Source: Streptomyces parvulus
GTDB lineage: Bacteria > Actinomycetota > Actinomycetes > Streptomycetales > Streptomycetaceae
Direction: 5' to 3'
Length of the DNA: 64,000 nt
Assembly: GCF_014648855.1 (NCBI RefSeq)
Contig: NZ_BMRX01000001.1
Span: 248,001 to 312,000 of the forward strand
Within the stretch, counting starts at the first letter, position 1. Every line of letters begins with the position of its first letter. A program made the translations under genes and the position numbers. The notes under the pieces are model-generated. The model saw nothing but the letters and a program-made list of their open reading frames with translations. It was not told the origin of the DNA and made no database searches. Of this stretch, positions 39,316 through 48,956 are shown piece by piece.

Positions 39316-40317
39316 ATGCGCGTACTGGTCACCGGCCACGCCGGGTTCATCGGGTCCCACGTCGTGACGGCACTGAGGGAGCACGGGCACGAGCCCGTCG
39401 GATACGACGTCCGCGAGGACCCCGCCGACGACGTGCGCGACCCGGCGGCCGTCGCCAAGGCCCTGGTCGGGGTGGACGCCGTGTGCCACCAGGCGGCGAT
39501 GGTCGGGCTCGGCAACGGGGTCGCCGACGCCGCGGAGTACGTCTCGCGCAACGACCTCGGCACCGCCGTGCTGCTCGCCGCGATGGCGGACGCGGGCGTG
39601 GGGCGGCTCGTGCTCGCCGGGTCGATGGTCGTGTACGGCGAGGGGCGCTACGTCTGCCAGGAGCACGGTGTGGTGCGGCCCGGCCCGCGCGCCGTCGCCG
39701 ACCTGGACGCGGGCCGGTTCGAGCCGCCGTGCCCGGTGTGCGGCGCGGCCCTGTCCCCGGGGCTGGTCGGCGAGGACGCGCCGGCCGACCCGCGCAACGT
39801 GTACGCGACGACCAAGCTGGCCCAGGAGCACCTGGCCGCCGCCTGGGCCCGGTCGGCCGGGGGCACGGCGGTGTCGCTGCGGTACCACAACGTGTACGGC
39901 CCCGGCATGCCCCGCGACACCCCGTACGCCGGCGTCGCCTCCTTCTTCCGCTCCGCCCTGGCCCGGGAGGAGGCCCCGCGGGTCTTCGAGGACGGCCGCC
40001 AGCGCCGGGACTTCGTGCACGTGCGGGACGTGGCCGAGGCCAACGTCGCGGCGCTGACGGCCGTCCGCCCCGACTCCACGCTCACCGCCTACAACACCGG
40101 CAGCGGCGACCCGCACACGGTGGGCGAGATGGCCACCGCCCTGGCGGAGGCGTACGGCGGCCCCGAGCCGGTCGTCACCGGCGAGTACCGCCTCGGCGAC
40201 GTACGCCACATCACCGCCGACTCCGCCCGCCTGCGCGCCGAGCTGTCCTGGTCCCCGCGGGTCGGCTTCCGCGAGGGGATGCGGGAGTTCGCCCGGGCGG
40301 GGCTGCGGGGGCAGTGA
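39316..40317 (+). CDS. NAD-dependent epimerase/dehydratase (extended SDR)
   Basis: A 333-residue extended short-chain dehydrogenase: VLVTGHAGFIGSHVV is the NAD Rossmann motif, AGSMVVYGEG the active-site Ser region and NVYATTKLAQEHL the YxxxK motif. A CPVC-containing insert (about residues 138-142) is found in a subgroup of nucleotide-sugar epimerases. It probably acts on a UDP- or dTDP-sugar. ATG at 39316; a good ribosome site is not obvious, so transcription may be short-leadered. It is divergent from the sortase operon and may supply a sugar for the glycosyltransferase genes at 42-47 kb. Confidence 0.88.
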   Translation: MRVLVTGHAGFIGSHVVTALREHGHEPVGYDVREDPADDVRDPAAVAKALVGVDAVCHQAAMVGLGNGVADAAEYVSRNDLGTAVLLAAMADAGVGRLVLAGSMVVYGEGRYVCQEHGVVRPGPRAVADLDAGRFEPPCPVCGAALSPGLVGEDAPADPRNVYATTKLAQEHLAAAWARSAGGTAVSLRYHNVYGPGMPRDTPYAGVASFFRSALAREEAPRVFEDGRQRRDFVHVRDVAEANVAALTAVRPDSTLTAYNTGSGDPHTVGEMATALAEAYGGPEPVVTGEYRLGDVRHITADSARLRAELSWSPRVGFREGMREFARAGLRGQ

Positions 40318-40344
40318 CCGCAGGCGCGGGGACCCTCGCGCCGC

Positions 40345-41457
40345 TCACGCCTCCGCGAGCGGCAGGGTGACCTCGAAGCGGCAGCCGCCCGGGATGTTGT
40401 GGACGGTGGCGCGGCCGCGGTGGGCCTCGACGATGCCCCGGACGATGGCCAGGCCGAGGCCCGCGCCGGCCGGGGGCGTGCGGGCGTGGGTGCCGCGCCA
40501 GCCGGTGTCGAAGACGCGCGGCAGGTCCTCCTCGGGGATGCCGCCGCAGCCGTCGGAGACGGACAGCACCACGCCCTCGGCCGAGGGTTCGGCGGCGATC
40601 GCGACCGTGCCGTCGGCGGGGGTGCGGCGGATGGCGTTGACCAGGAGGTTGCCGAGGACGCGGCTCATCTCCTTGCCGTCCACCTCGACCGGCACGGCCG
40701 CCACGGCGTCGCCGACCAGCCGCACGCCGTGCTCGCGCGCGAGCGGGTCCGCGCCCGCGAGGGCGTCGCCGACCAGGTCGTAGAGCGAGATCCGGGCGGG
40801 GGCGAGGGCGAGCGCGCCCGCGTGGATGCGGGACAGTTCGAAGAGGTCGCCGACCATGGTGTTGAGGCGCTCCACCTCCGTGCGGATCTGCCGGAGGTAG
40901 CGGTCGGGGTCGGCGGCGACGCCGTCCTCCAGCGCCTCCGACATGGCCCGCAGGCCGGCCAGCGGGGTGCGCAGGTCGTGCGAGATCCAGGCGACCAGTT
41001 CGCGCCGCGAGGTCTCCAGGGCGCGTTCGCGTTCCCGGGACTCGGCCAGCCGGGCGCTGGTGGCGGCCAGTTCACGGCTGAGCGCGTCGAGTTCGGCGGT
41101 GGCGGGGGCGGTGGGCGCCGCGTAGTCGCCGTCGTCGCCGAACGAGCGGGCGGCGGCGGCCAGTTCGCGGCTGCGGGCGACGACCCAGCGGCCCAGCAGC
41201 AGCGCCGTGGCCAGCGACACGACGGCCGCCATGGCCGCGACGGTGGTGACGACGGACAGGTCGTGCGGCGACAGGAACATCGCCCAGGCCACGGCGAGCG
41301 TGCCCGCGAGCGTCGCGAGGACGGCGACCGCCGCCACCACCGCGAGCGACACGGTCAGCGAGCGGCGCCGGATCAGCCGCAGCACCGCCGCGCCGGCCAG
41401 CCCGGTGGTGGCGGCGCCGGCGAAGGCGTAGAGCGCGATGAGGAGGGTGTCGTGCAT
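40345..41457 (-). CDS. Two-component sensor histidine kinase
   Basis: A 370-residue kinase: two membrane segments (about 5-27 and 35-85), a HAMP-like linker (GRWVVARSRELAAAA), dimerisation/phosphoacceptor region VAWISHDLRTPL with H160, N box (RVLGNLLVNAIR), G1 (VSDGCGGIPEE) and G2 (GAGLGLAIVRGIVEAH). The extracytoplasmic loop is very short, so it probably senses within the membrane or through a partner. It begins two bases after the response regulator stop, the usual coupled arrangement. Confidence 0.92.
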   Translation of the reverse strand: MHDTLLIALYAFAGAATTGLAGAAVLRLIRRRSLTVSLAVVAAVAVLATLAGTLAVAWAMFLSPHDLSVVTTVAAMAAVVSLATALLLGRWVVARSRELAAAARSFGDDGDYAAPTAPATAELDALSRELAATSARLAESRERERALETSRRELVAWISHDLRTPLAGLRAMSEALEDGVAADPDRYLRQIRTEVERLNTMVGDLFELSRIHAGALALAPARISLYDLVGDALAGADPLAREHGVRLVGDAVAAVPVEVDGKEMSRVLGNLLVNAIRRTPADGTVAIAAEPSAEGVVLSVSDGCGGIPEEDLPRVFDTGWRGTHARTPPAGAGLGLAIVRGIVEAHRGRATVHNIPGGCRFEVTLPLAEA

Positions 41458-41459
41458 GG

Positions 41460-42218
<759 letters not shown>

Positions 42219-42342
42219 GCGCCCAGCCTCGCACCGCGCGCCCGCGGGCGTCGTCCCCGAGGGCGGGGGCGGGCCGCGACGTCCGTGTTTCGTAAGGAGC
42301 GGGTGTCCGTTAAGCCCGAATTCACCTCGTAGGGTGAGAGCC

Positions 42343-43062
42343 GTGACCACCTCGCCCGCTCCCGAAGTCGACGTCGTCCTCCCCTGTCTGGACGAGGCCG
42401 GGGCCCTCCCCTGGGTCCTGGCCCGCATCCCGGACGGCTGGCGCGCGCTCGTCGTCGACAACGGTTCCACCGACGGCTCGGCGGACGTCGCCCGCGCGCT
42501 CGGCGCCACCGTCGTGACCGAGCCGCGGCGCGGCTTCGGCGCCGCCTGCCACGCCGGGCTGACCGCCGCCACGGCCGACGTCGTCTGCTTCTGCGACTGC
42601 GACGCCTCCCTCGACCCGGGGCTCCTCGCGCCCTTCGTGCGGGAGATCCGGGACGGCACCGCCGACCTGGTGCTCGGCCGCAGACGGCCCGAGGGGCGCG
42701 GCGCCTGGCCCGCCCACGCCCGGGCCGGGAACATCGCGCTCGCCCGGATGCTGCGCCGCCGCACCGGCCTGCGGCTGCACGACCTCGGCCCGCTGCGCGC
42801 GGCCCGCCGCGAGGCGCTGCTCGGCCTCGGGCTGACCGACCGGCGCAGCGGCTACCCGCTCCAGATGGTGGTGCGGGCCGCCGACGCCGGCTGGCGGGTC
42901 GCCGAGCACGACGTCCCCTACCTGCCCCGCACCGGCGCCTCGAAGGTGACGGGGACCTGGCGCGGCACCTGGCACGCGGTGCGGGACATGCGCGGTGTGC
43001 TCGCCGAACCGCCACAACGCCCGGTTCCGCGTGACGCGGCCCGCGGGGGGAACTCACGATGA
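42343..43062 (+). CDS. Family 2 glycosyltransferase
   Basis: A 239-residue GT2/GT-A enzyme: VDVVLPCLDEAGALPWVL, VVDNGSTDGSADVA and VVCFCDCDASLDPG with the metal-binding acidic motif, then a GYPLQMVVRAADAGWRVAE acceptor region. There are no membrane helices. The start is GTG at 42343 with AGGGTGAGAG upstream. Its stop overlaps the DUF2064 gene (ATGA). Probably it transfers a sugar or phosphosugar to a lipid or polyprenyl carrier; the acceptor is unknown. Confidence 0.87.
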   Translation: MTTSPAPEVDVVLPCLDEAGALPWVLARIPDGWRALVVDNGSTDGSADVARALGATVVTEPRRGFGAACHAGLTAATADVVCFCDCDASLDPGLLAPFVREIRDGTADLVLGRRRPEGRGAWPAHARAGNIALARMLRRRTGLRLHDLGPLRAARREALLGLGLTDRRSGYPLQMVVRAADAGWRVAEHDVPYLPRTGASKVTGTWRGTWHAVRDMRGVLAEPPQRPVPRDAARGGNSR

Positions 43063-43703
43063 GCATGATGGGCACCCGCACCCTTCTCGTCATCGCCAAG
43101 GAACCCCGGCCCGGCCGGGTCAAGACCCGTCTCACCCCGCCCTTCACGCCGGACGAGGCGGCCGCCCTGGCCGAGGCGTCCCTCGCCGACACCCTGCGCG
43201 CCGTGGCCGCGGCGCCGGCCCGGCGCCGGGTGCTGGTCCTCGACGGCGCCCCGGGGCCCTGGCTGCCGCCCGGCTTCGACGTCGTACCGCAGTGCGCGGG
43301 CGGCCTCGACGAACGGCTCGCGGCGGCCTTCGCCGGCTGCTCCGGGCCCGCCCTGCTGATCGGGATGGACACCCCGCAGGTCACGCCGGACCTGCTCGAC
43401 GCGGACTTCGCCGGGTGCGACGCGTACTTCGGTCCCGCGGAGGACGGCGGCTTCTGGGCGCTGGGCCTGGCCCGCCCCGACCCGGCGCTGCTGCGGGGCG
43501 TGCCGATGTCGACGCCGGTGACCGGTGCCGTGCAGCGCGAGCGGCTGCTGGCGGCGGGTCTGCGGGTACGGGACCTGCCGCCCCTGCGCGACGTCGACAC
43601 CGCCGACGACGCCCGAGCCGTCGCCGCACTGGCCCCGCACGGCGGCTTCGCGGCGCGGCTCGCGGCGTGCACGGCGGTCATGGACACGCGGGTGACGCGG
43701 TGA
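43059..43703 (+). CDS. DUF2064 (GT-A superfamily, TIGR04282-like) protein
   Basis: A 214-residue protein: TLLVIAKEPRPGRVKTRLTP at the N-terminus is the nucleotide-binding pyrophosphorylase-like motif, followed by LLIGMDTPQVTPDLL and FGPAEDGGFWALGL, signature segments of DUF2064. Relatives resemble CofC-type nucleotidyltransferases; a role in activating or transferring a sugar is likely. It is translationally coupled to the glycosyltransferase and is followed by a small overlapping frame. Confidence 0.85.
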   Translation: MSMMGTRTLLVIAKEPRPGRVKTRLTPPFTPDEAAALAEASLADTLRAVAAAPARRRVLVLDGAPGPWLPPGFDVVPQCAGGLDERLAAAFAGCSGPALLIGMDTPQVTPDLLDADFAGCDAYFGPAEDGGFWALGLARPDPALLRGVPMSTPVTGAVQRERLLAAGLRVRDLPPLRDVDTADDARAVAALAPHGGFAARLAACTAVMDTRVTR

Positions 43704-43870
43704 GCGGCGACGCGGGCGTGGGGACACCGCCGGTGACCGGGACCGTACCCGGCGCCGGGGCACCCCCGGCGGACCCGGGTGGGCTTACGGCTCGGCGGTC
43801 ACCGGACGGGCGTGGGCGCGCCGGAGTGCGCAGGGGTGTCGGGTGTCGGTGTGCGGGGAGCGGCCGATGA
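43700..43870 (+). CDS. Possible 56-residue linker ORF between DUF2064 and methyltransferase genes
   Basis: GTG at 43700 overlaps the DUF2064 stop (GTGA), and its TGA at 43868 overlaps the methyltransferase ATG (ATGA), an exact fit on both sides. The product would be Pro/Gly/Arg-rich and has no recognisable domain. Its first 18 bases repeat those of the methyltransferase gene (GAGCGGCGACGCGGGCG is shared), so it may be a duplication relic that keeps ribosomes moving into the next gene. Real protein status is doubtful. Confidence 0.3.
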   Translation: MSGDAGVGTPPVTGTVPGAGAPPADPGGLTARRSPDGRGRAGVRRGVGCRCAGSGR

Positions 43871-44757
43871 GCGGCGACGCGGGCGGGCGGACCGGGAACG
43901 GGGCCGGCGCCGGACGGATCCGCACCGCCGTGGACGAGTCGGTCCACCCGGCGACGGACGTGGAGTGGCGGGCCCGTGCCGCGCGGGAGGCGGAGTGGCC
44001 GGCCGCCGGACGTCTCCCCGAGGCTCCGTTCTCCCTGGCGCCCCCCGCGCCCTGGGCCGCCTCCGACCCGTACGCCGCCGCCCTGCGGGCCGGTCACGGG
44101 CCGCTGTTCCTGCGGCGGGCCGACGGGTGGCTGCTGCCGCTCGACGTGGAGCGCTGGTGCGCGGTGGCCGACCCCGTCGACCTGGAGGTCCTCGACCGGT
44201 GCGAGGGCGCCGTCCTCGACGTGGGCTGCGGGCCCGGCCGCCTGGTCGCCGAACTCGCCGCCCGCGGCAGGACCGTCCTCGGCATCGACGTCAGCGAGGC
44301 CGCCGTGGACCGCACCGTGCGCTCCGGCGGGCACTCGCTGCGGCGCTCCGTCTTCGAGCCGCTGCCCGGCGAGGGACGCTGGGACACCGTGCTCCTCATG
44401 GACGGCAACGTCGGCATCGGCGGCGACCCCCGCGCCCTGCTCACCCGCGTGGCCGCCCTGCTCGCCCCGGGCGGGCTGCTGATCGCGGAGACCGCGCGGG
44501 TGGACGTCGACGAGCGCGCCCAGGTGCAGCTCGTCGACGTCACCGACGGCCACGCCCCGTCCGGCAGCCCCTTCCCCTGGGCGCGGATCGGCACCCGCGC
44601 GCTGCTGCGGCACGCGGCCCGCGGGGGCTGGCGGACCGCCGCTCAGTGGACGTCCGGGGACCGCCCCTTCGTCGCGCTGCGCAGCGAACGCAGCGCCAGC
44701 AGCAGTGCCGAGCCGCCGAACAGCACGGCGGTGATGAGCAGCCAGCGGGCGAGGTAG
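43867..44757 (+). CDS. SAM-dependent methyltransferase (class I)
   Basis: A 296-residue protein. The SAM-binding motif I is AVLDVGCGPGRLVAELAARG (about residue 117), with acidic motif VLGIDVSEAAVD, then LLMDGNVGIGGDP and LLAPGGLLIAETARVDVDER. ATG at 43867 has GGGGAG six bases upstream; GTG at 43843 is an alternative. The C-terminal 38 residues overlap the convergent membrane-protein gene and are Ser-rich, suggesting a run-on end. It is the last gene of the glycosyltransferase operon. Substrate unknown. Confidence 0.83.
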   Translation: MSGDAGGRTGNGAGAGRIRTAVDESVHPATDVEWRARAAREAEWPAAGRLPEAPFSLAPPAPWAASDPYAAALRAGHGPLFLRRADGWLLPLDVERWCAVADPVDLEVLDRCEGAVLDVGCGPGRLVAELAARGRTVLGIDVSEAAVDRTVRSGGHSLRRSVFEPLPGEGRWDTVLLMDGNVGIGGDPRALLTRVAALLAPGGLLIAETARVDVDERAQVQLVDVTDGHAPSGSPFPWARIGTRALLRHAARGGWRTAAQWTSGDRPFVALRSERSASSSAEPPNSTAVMSSQRAR

Positions 44758-45137
44758 CCGTCCGCCGACAGGCCCGTCGTCCCCCGGTAGGACGCGTCGA
44801 CCCGGCCGCCGACCAGCGGGAACCACACCAGCAGGAGCAGGGCGGAGAAGGCCGCCGGGACCCGCACGTACATCGCCCACGCACGCCGGTGGACGGCGCC
44901 CAGCCCGCCGGTGACCGCCCGGTCCAGCGCCGAGTACAGCGGCACGAGCACCAGGTCGTGCAGCAGCGCCGCCCCGGCGAACCAGAGGGCCACGCCGAGC
45001 CAGTCGCCGGCGAGCAGCCGCACGCCCGCGTAGGCCGCGAGCGCGAAGGAGCAGGCGAGCAGGAGGATCTGGAAGGGGCTGCCGATCGCGGACCGCAGCC
45101 CGGCCGGCCGCCCGCGCGACACGCGTACGGGGTTCAT
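44643..45137 (-). CDS. Integral membrane protein, partner of the molybdopterin oxidoreductase
   Basis: A 164-residue protein with four hydrophobic segments (ILLLACSFALAAYAGVRLLA, VALWFAGAALLHDLVLVPLY, AAFSALLLLVWFPLVG, WLLITAVLFGGSALLLA). No heme-binding His pair is obvious. Its ATG overlaps the stop of the upstream molybdopterin oxidoreductase gene (ATGA), so it is likely part of that complex. Its 3' end overlaps the convergent methyltransferase gene by 115 bases. Function unknown. Confidence 0.75.
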   Translation of the reverse strand: MNPVRVSRGRPAGLRSAIGSPFQILLLACSFALAAYAGVRLLAGDWLGVALWFAGAALLHDLVLVPLYSALDRAVTGGLGAVHRRAWAMYVRVPAAFSALLLLVWFPLVGGRVDASYRGTTGLSADGYLARWLLITAVLFGGSALLLALRSLRSATKGRSPDVH

Positions 45138-46411
45138 CCGAGGTCTCCGAACGTCATCCGGGCCACCCACTTGGTGTTCAGCACGCCGGGCGCGGCCGGC
45201 ACGATGATCCGCGCCGGGTAGCCGTGGTCGGGGCTCAGCGCCTCGCCGTTGACGGACAGGGCGAGCAGGGCGCGCGGGTCGGCGACCTGGTTGGCGCGCA
45301 GGGCGCCGCTGCGGAAGGCGCCGCCGCGCTGGAGGGACTCCACGAACACGTCGGGCGGGTCGTCCTCGAAGCCGGCCCGGGCGGCGAGGTCGCGCAGCCG
45401 CACGCCGCGCCACCACTGGTCGGACGTGGACCAGCCCTCGACGCAGGCGATGGGCAGGGCCTCGCTGTGCTGCTCCATGGCGAGCAGGTCGGCACGGCTG
45501 AACCGGACGGTCCCGGAGCGTCCCGTGACGACCAGCCGCCAGACGTCGTCGCGGGTCTCGGCGGGGTCGATGCCGACGTGCGCGGCGGTCTTGTTGATCT
45601 GGAAGCCGTTCGGGCCGTTCCCCGGTTCGGGCCCTCCGTGCGGGGAGAGCACGGCCGTGGCCCGCAGCGGCCCGTCGAAGCTGCGGCCCGCGTTGGTGGC
45701 GAACATCAGCAGCGAGCCGCCGCCCACGAACCACAGGGCGCCGCGCCGCGAGACGGTCGGCGGCGCGGGCCGCGGCGACACCAGGTCGTCGGCCTCATCT
45801 CCACGCGCCCCGCCCGCCTCCGCGCCGCCGCTCTCCCCGCGCATCGCCCGCAGGTTGCGCAGCGCCTTCGGCGTCTTCAGGACGGCGTGCGCGACGAACG
45901 CGGCGACGAAGACCCAGGCGCCGTAGAAGTGCAGCGGGTAGAAGGAGCCCGGGAAGAGGTACTCCAGCTGGATGTTGAGCACCCCGGTCGTGAACTCGAA
46001 GAGCGCGCCGCCGACCAGCAGCAGCAGCGAGATCCGCTCCAGGGCGTGCGCGACCGAACGGGCCGGCGGCAGGGTGAACAGCCTCGGCACCACCGACCAC
46101 AGCTTGGCCAGCAGCACCGGGATCAGGGTGAGCCCGAGGGTGACGTGGACGCCCTGGGTGAGGCGGTAGAGCCAGGTGGGGCCGGTGGGCCAGGCGAAGA
46201 GGTAGAAGCCGAGGATCCCCTTGTCCGGGGTCTTGTCGTTGACCGGGGACAGGCCGGGGTTGTACGCGGCGTACGAGAGCAGGCCGGTCACGAACAGCAC
46301 GGTGATGCCGGCGAGCAGCACGAGGCCGAGCACCGAGGTGAACCACGGGCCGCGCAGGGGGCTGCGCCAGAAGCCCGGGGAGGACGGGAGCCGGGGGGCG
46401 AGGTCACGCAT
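45134..46411 (-). CDS. Membrane-anchored molybdopterin oxidoreductase (cytochrome-b561-like + sulfite oxidase fold)
   Basis: A 425-residue fusion. Residues 20-205 hold five membrane helices resembling a b561-type cytochrome (TSVLGLVLLAGITVLFVTGL; THVTLG-like His positions; FYGAWVFVAAFVAHAVLKTP with two His). After an acidic linker comes a YedY/sulfite-oxidase-type domain (about 260-425) with LPIACVEGWSTSDQWWRGVR, containing the Mo-ligand Cys, and SPDHGYPARIIVPAAPGVLN. The heme-like part could pass electrons between the quinone pool and the Mo centre. ATG at 46411. It depends on the molybdenum supply genes elsewhere in the window. Confidence 0.85.
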   Translation of the reverse strand: MRDLAPRLPSSPGFWRSPLRGPWFTSVLGLVLLAGITVLFVTGLLSYAAYNPGLSPVNDKTPDKGILGFYLFAWPTGPTWLYRLTQGVHVTLGLTLIPVLLAKLWSVVPRLFTLPPARSVAHALERISLLLLVGGALFEFTTGVLNIQLEYLFPGSFYPLHFYGAWVFVAAFVAHAVLKTPKALRNLRAMRGESGGAEAGGARGDEADDLVSPRPAPPTVSRRGALWFVGGGSLLMFATNAGRSFDGPLRATAVLSPHGGPEPGNGPNGFQINKTAAHVGIDPAETRDDVWRLVVTGRSGTVRFSRADLLAMEQHSEALPIACVEGWSTSDQWWRGVRLRDLAARAGFEDDPPDVFVESLQRGGAFRSGALRANQVADPRALLALSVNGEALSPDHGYPARIIVPAAPGVLNTKWVARMTFGDLG

Positions 46412-46524
46412 GTCCCGACCGTAGGCAGGGGAGGCCCCCGAAAGCGGTCCGCGACCCATGACGAAACGCTGACGTCCGCCGTGTGCGCCGCCGACCGCGC
46501 GATCCGTCGCCCTACGGTCGTGGT

Positions 46525-47904
46525 GTGACCCGCCTCCGCTCCGTCCCCCGCGATCTGTACGCCGCCGCGGCGGCCGTGCTGCTCGTCGCGGCCGCCGTCC
46601 TCGTCGGCCGCAACGTGTACACCTTCGACGACCTGATCGTGGGGTGGCCGCCGCTGCTGGGCCGCTGGGACCCGCACGTGGGTCCCGGTACCCCGGCGGC
46701 CGTCCTGGTGGGGGCGGCGGTCGTGGCGTACGGGCCGGCCGTCGCCGCCCGGCTGGGCCGGCGCGCGCTGCTGCCGGCGGCCTGGGGCGCGGCGATGGCC
46801 TGGACCTGGTCGCTGGCGCTGATCGACGGCTGGGACCGGGGCGTCGCCTGGCGGCTGACCACGGGTCAGGAGTACCTGTCGGTCATGGACCGCTGGCGCG
46901 ACATCCCGGCGACCCTGCGCGACTTCAACGGGCACATCCTGCTGCACTCCCCCGACAACTGGCCCGCCCACGTCGCCGGCCACCCGCCGGGCGCCACACT
47001 CACCTACGTGCTGCTCGACCGGATCGGGCTGGGCGGCGGGGGCTGGGCGGGGGCGTTCACCATCACCGTGGGCGCGACGGCGTGCGTGGCGGTCCTGGTG
47101 ACGGTGCGGGCCCTGGCGGGTGAGCGCCTCGCCCGGCGGGCGGCGCCGTTCCTGGTGCTGGCACCGGCCGCGGTGTGGATGGGCACCTCCGCCGACGGCT
47201 ACTTCGCGGCGGTCGCCGCCTGGTCGGTGGCGCTGCTCGCCCTCACCGTCACCGGACGCTCCCTGTGGTGGGCGGCGGGCGCGGGCCTCCTCTTCGGCCT
47301 GACCTGCTACCTCTCGTACGGTCTGACGCTGGTCGCCGTGATCGGCGCGGCGGTGCTGCTGCTCGGCCGGCGCGGGGTGCGGGCGCGGCCGGTGCTGTTC
47401 GTGCCGCTGCTGGCGGGCATGGCGGTGGTGCCGGTGGCGTTCACGGCGGCCGGGTTCGACTGGTGGGAGGCGTACCACCTGCTCGTCGAGCGCTACTACG
47501 AGGGCGCGGCCGCCGTCCGCCCCTACGCGTACTGGGTGTGGGCCAACCTCGCCTGCACGGTGCTGATCACGGGCGTCGCGACGGCGGCGGGCCTGCGCCG
47601 CGCCGTCGCCCGCCTCACCACCCGCCGACGCGGCGGGCCGCCCGCGACCGGCGGCGTCCGCTCACCGGACACCGCGGACGCCACGGGGGAGACCCGCCTC
47701 GCGTTCCTCGTCTGCGCGGGCCTGCTCGCCCTGCTGATCGCCGACCTGTCCGGCATGAGCAAGGCGGAGACGGAACGCATCTGGCTCCCCTTCGCCCAGT
47801 GGCTCCTCCCGGCCTGCGCGTTCCTCCCCCACCCCCGCGCCTGGCTGACCGCCCAGGCCGTCCTGGCCCTGCTCGTCAACCACCTGGTGGCGACGGGCTG
47901 GTAG
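46525..47904 (+). CDS. Polytopic membrane protein, glycosyltransferase-like (GT-C type)
   Basis: A 459-residue protein with about eleven hydrophobic segments. The first extracytoplasmic loop contains NVYTFDDLIVGWPPLLGRWD, and a later loop NGHILLHSPDNWPAHVAGHP, followed by PGATLTYVLLDRIGL. Polytopic layout with acidic/His residues in the long loops resembles GT-C mannosyl- or arabinosyltransferases, but no Asp-Asp signature is certain. GTG at 46525; upstream leader short. It may use polyprenyl-phosphate sugars made with help of the GT2 gene at 42343. Confidence 0.75.
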   Translation: MTRLRSVPRDLYAAAAAVLLVAAAVLVGRNVYTFDDLIVGWPPLLGRWDPHVGPGTPAAVLVGAAVVAYGPAVAARLGRRALLPAAWGAAMAWTWSLALIDGWDRGVAWRLTTGQEYLSVMDRWRDIPATLRDFNGHILLHSPDNWPAHVAGHPPGATLTYVLLDRIGLGGGGWAGAFTITVGATACVAVLVTVRALAGERLARRAAPFLVLAPAAVWMGTSADGYFAAVAAWSVALLALTVTGRSLWWAAGAGLLFGLTCYLSYGLTLVAVIGAAVLLLGRRGVRARPVLFVPLLAGMAVVPVAFTAAGFDWWEAYHLLVERYYEGAAAVRPYAYWVWANLACTVLITGVATAAGLRRAVARLTTRRRGGPPATGGVRSPDTADATGETRLAFLVCAGLLALLIADLSGMSKAETERIWLPFAQWLLPACAFLPHPRAWLTAQAVLALLVNHLVATGW

Positions 47905-47933
47905 GGGAGGGCGGGGTCAGGACGCCAGCGGGG

Positions 47934-48956
47934 TCACGACGTCACCGGTGTCGGTCCCACCAGTTCCGTCAGGACGTCCTCCATCGTCACGAAGCCCAGG
48001 ACCGCGCCCTTCTCGCCGGTGACCGCGGCGAGGTGGCTGTCCTCGGTGCGCAGGGCGGTGAGGGTGTCGTCGAGGGGGGTGTCGATGCGGACGCGGGTGA
48101 CGCGGTGCAGGGCCGTGCGCGGGAAGGGGCGGTCGCGGTCGGTGAGGCCCAGGGTGTCCTTGATGTGCAGGTAGCCGAGGACGGTGCCGCCGGGGCCGGT
48201 GACCGGGAAGCGGGAGAAGCCCGCCTCGGCGGCCATGCGTTCCAGCTCGGCCGGGGTGACCGTGTGCGGGACCGTGCGCATCTTCTGCGACGGGACCAGG
48301 ATCTCGCCGACCGGCCGGGTGCCCAGCTCCAGCGCGTCGCGCAGGCGCTCGCCGTCGGCCGGGGTGAGCAGTCCGGCCTCGCTGGCGTCGACCACCATGC
48401 GGGCCAGCTGGTCGTCCGTGAAGACGGCCTCCACCTCGTCCTTCGGCTCCACCCTGAGCAGCTTGAGCAGGGTGTTGGCGAACGCGTTGATGCCGAAGAC
48501 GAACGGCTTCAGGGCGCGGGTGAGGGCGACCAGCGGCGGGCCGAGGAGCAGGGCGGTGGGCGCCGGGGCGGCCAGCGCGATGTTCTTCGGGATCATCTCG
48601 CCGATCAGCATGTGGAGGTACGTCGCCAGCGTCAGCGCGATCGCGAAGGCCACCGGGTGGACCAGCGCGTGCGGCATGTGCACCGCCTCGAACACCGGCT
48701 CCATCAGGTGCGCGATGGCCGGCTCCGCGACCGCGCCGAGCACGAGCGAGGAGACGGTGATGCCGAGCTGGGCCGTGGCCATCATCTGGGAGATGTGCTC
48801 CAGGCCCCACAGGGTCATCCGGGCGCGCTTGTCGCCCGTCTTCGCGCGCGGCTCGACCTGGCTGCGGCGCACCGAGATCAGGGCGAACTCGGCGCCCACG
48901 AAGAAGGCGTTGGTCAGCAGCGTCAGCGCGCCGATGAAGAGCTGTACGGCGGTCAT
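47934..48956 (-). CDS. CNNM/HlyC-type membrane protein (DUF21 + CBS), second gene of second pair
   Basis: A 340-residue protein: DUF21 domain with TNAFFVGAEFALISVRRSQV, TAQLGITVSSLVLGAVAEPA, LATYLHMLIGEMIPKNIALA, then a CBS pair (about 210-335; GEILVPSQKMRTVPHTV, FSRFPVTGPGGTVLGYLHIK). As at 12069 it lacks the C-terminal CorC_HlyC domain and is coupled by ATGA to a longer partner. The duplicate pair suggests a hetero-oligomeric cation transporter or sensor used twice in the same region. Confidence 0.85.
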   Translation of the reverse strand: MTAVQLFIGALTLLTNAFFVGAEFALISVRRSQVEPRAKTGDKRARMTLWGLEHISQMMATAQLGITVSSLVLGAVAEPAIAHLMEPVFEAVHMPHALVHPVAFAIALTLATYLHMLIGEMIPKNIALAAPAPTALLLGPPLVALTRALKPFVFGINAFANTLLKLLRVEPKDEVEAVFTDDQLARMVVDASEAGLLTPADGERLRDALELGTRPVGEILVPSQKMRTVPHTVTPAELERMAAEAGFSRFPVTGPGGTVLGYLHIKDTLGLTDRDRPFPRTALHRVTRVRIDTPLDDTLTALRTEDSHLAAVTGEKGAVLGFVTMEDVLTELVGPTPVTS

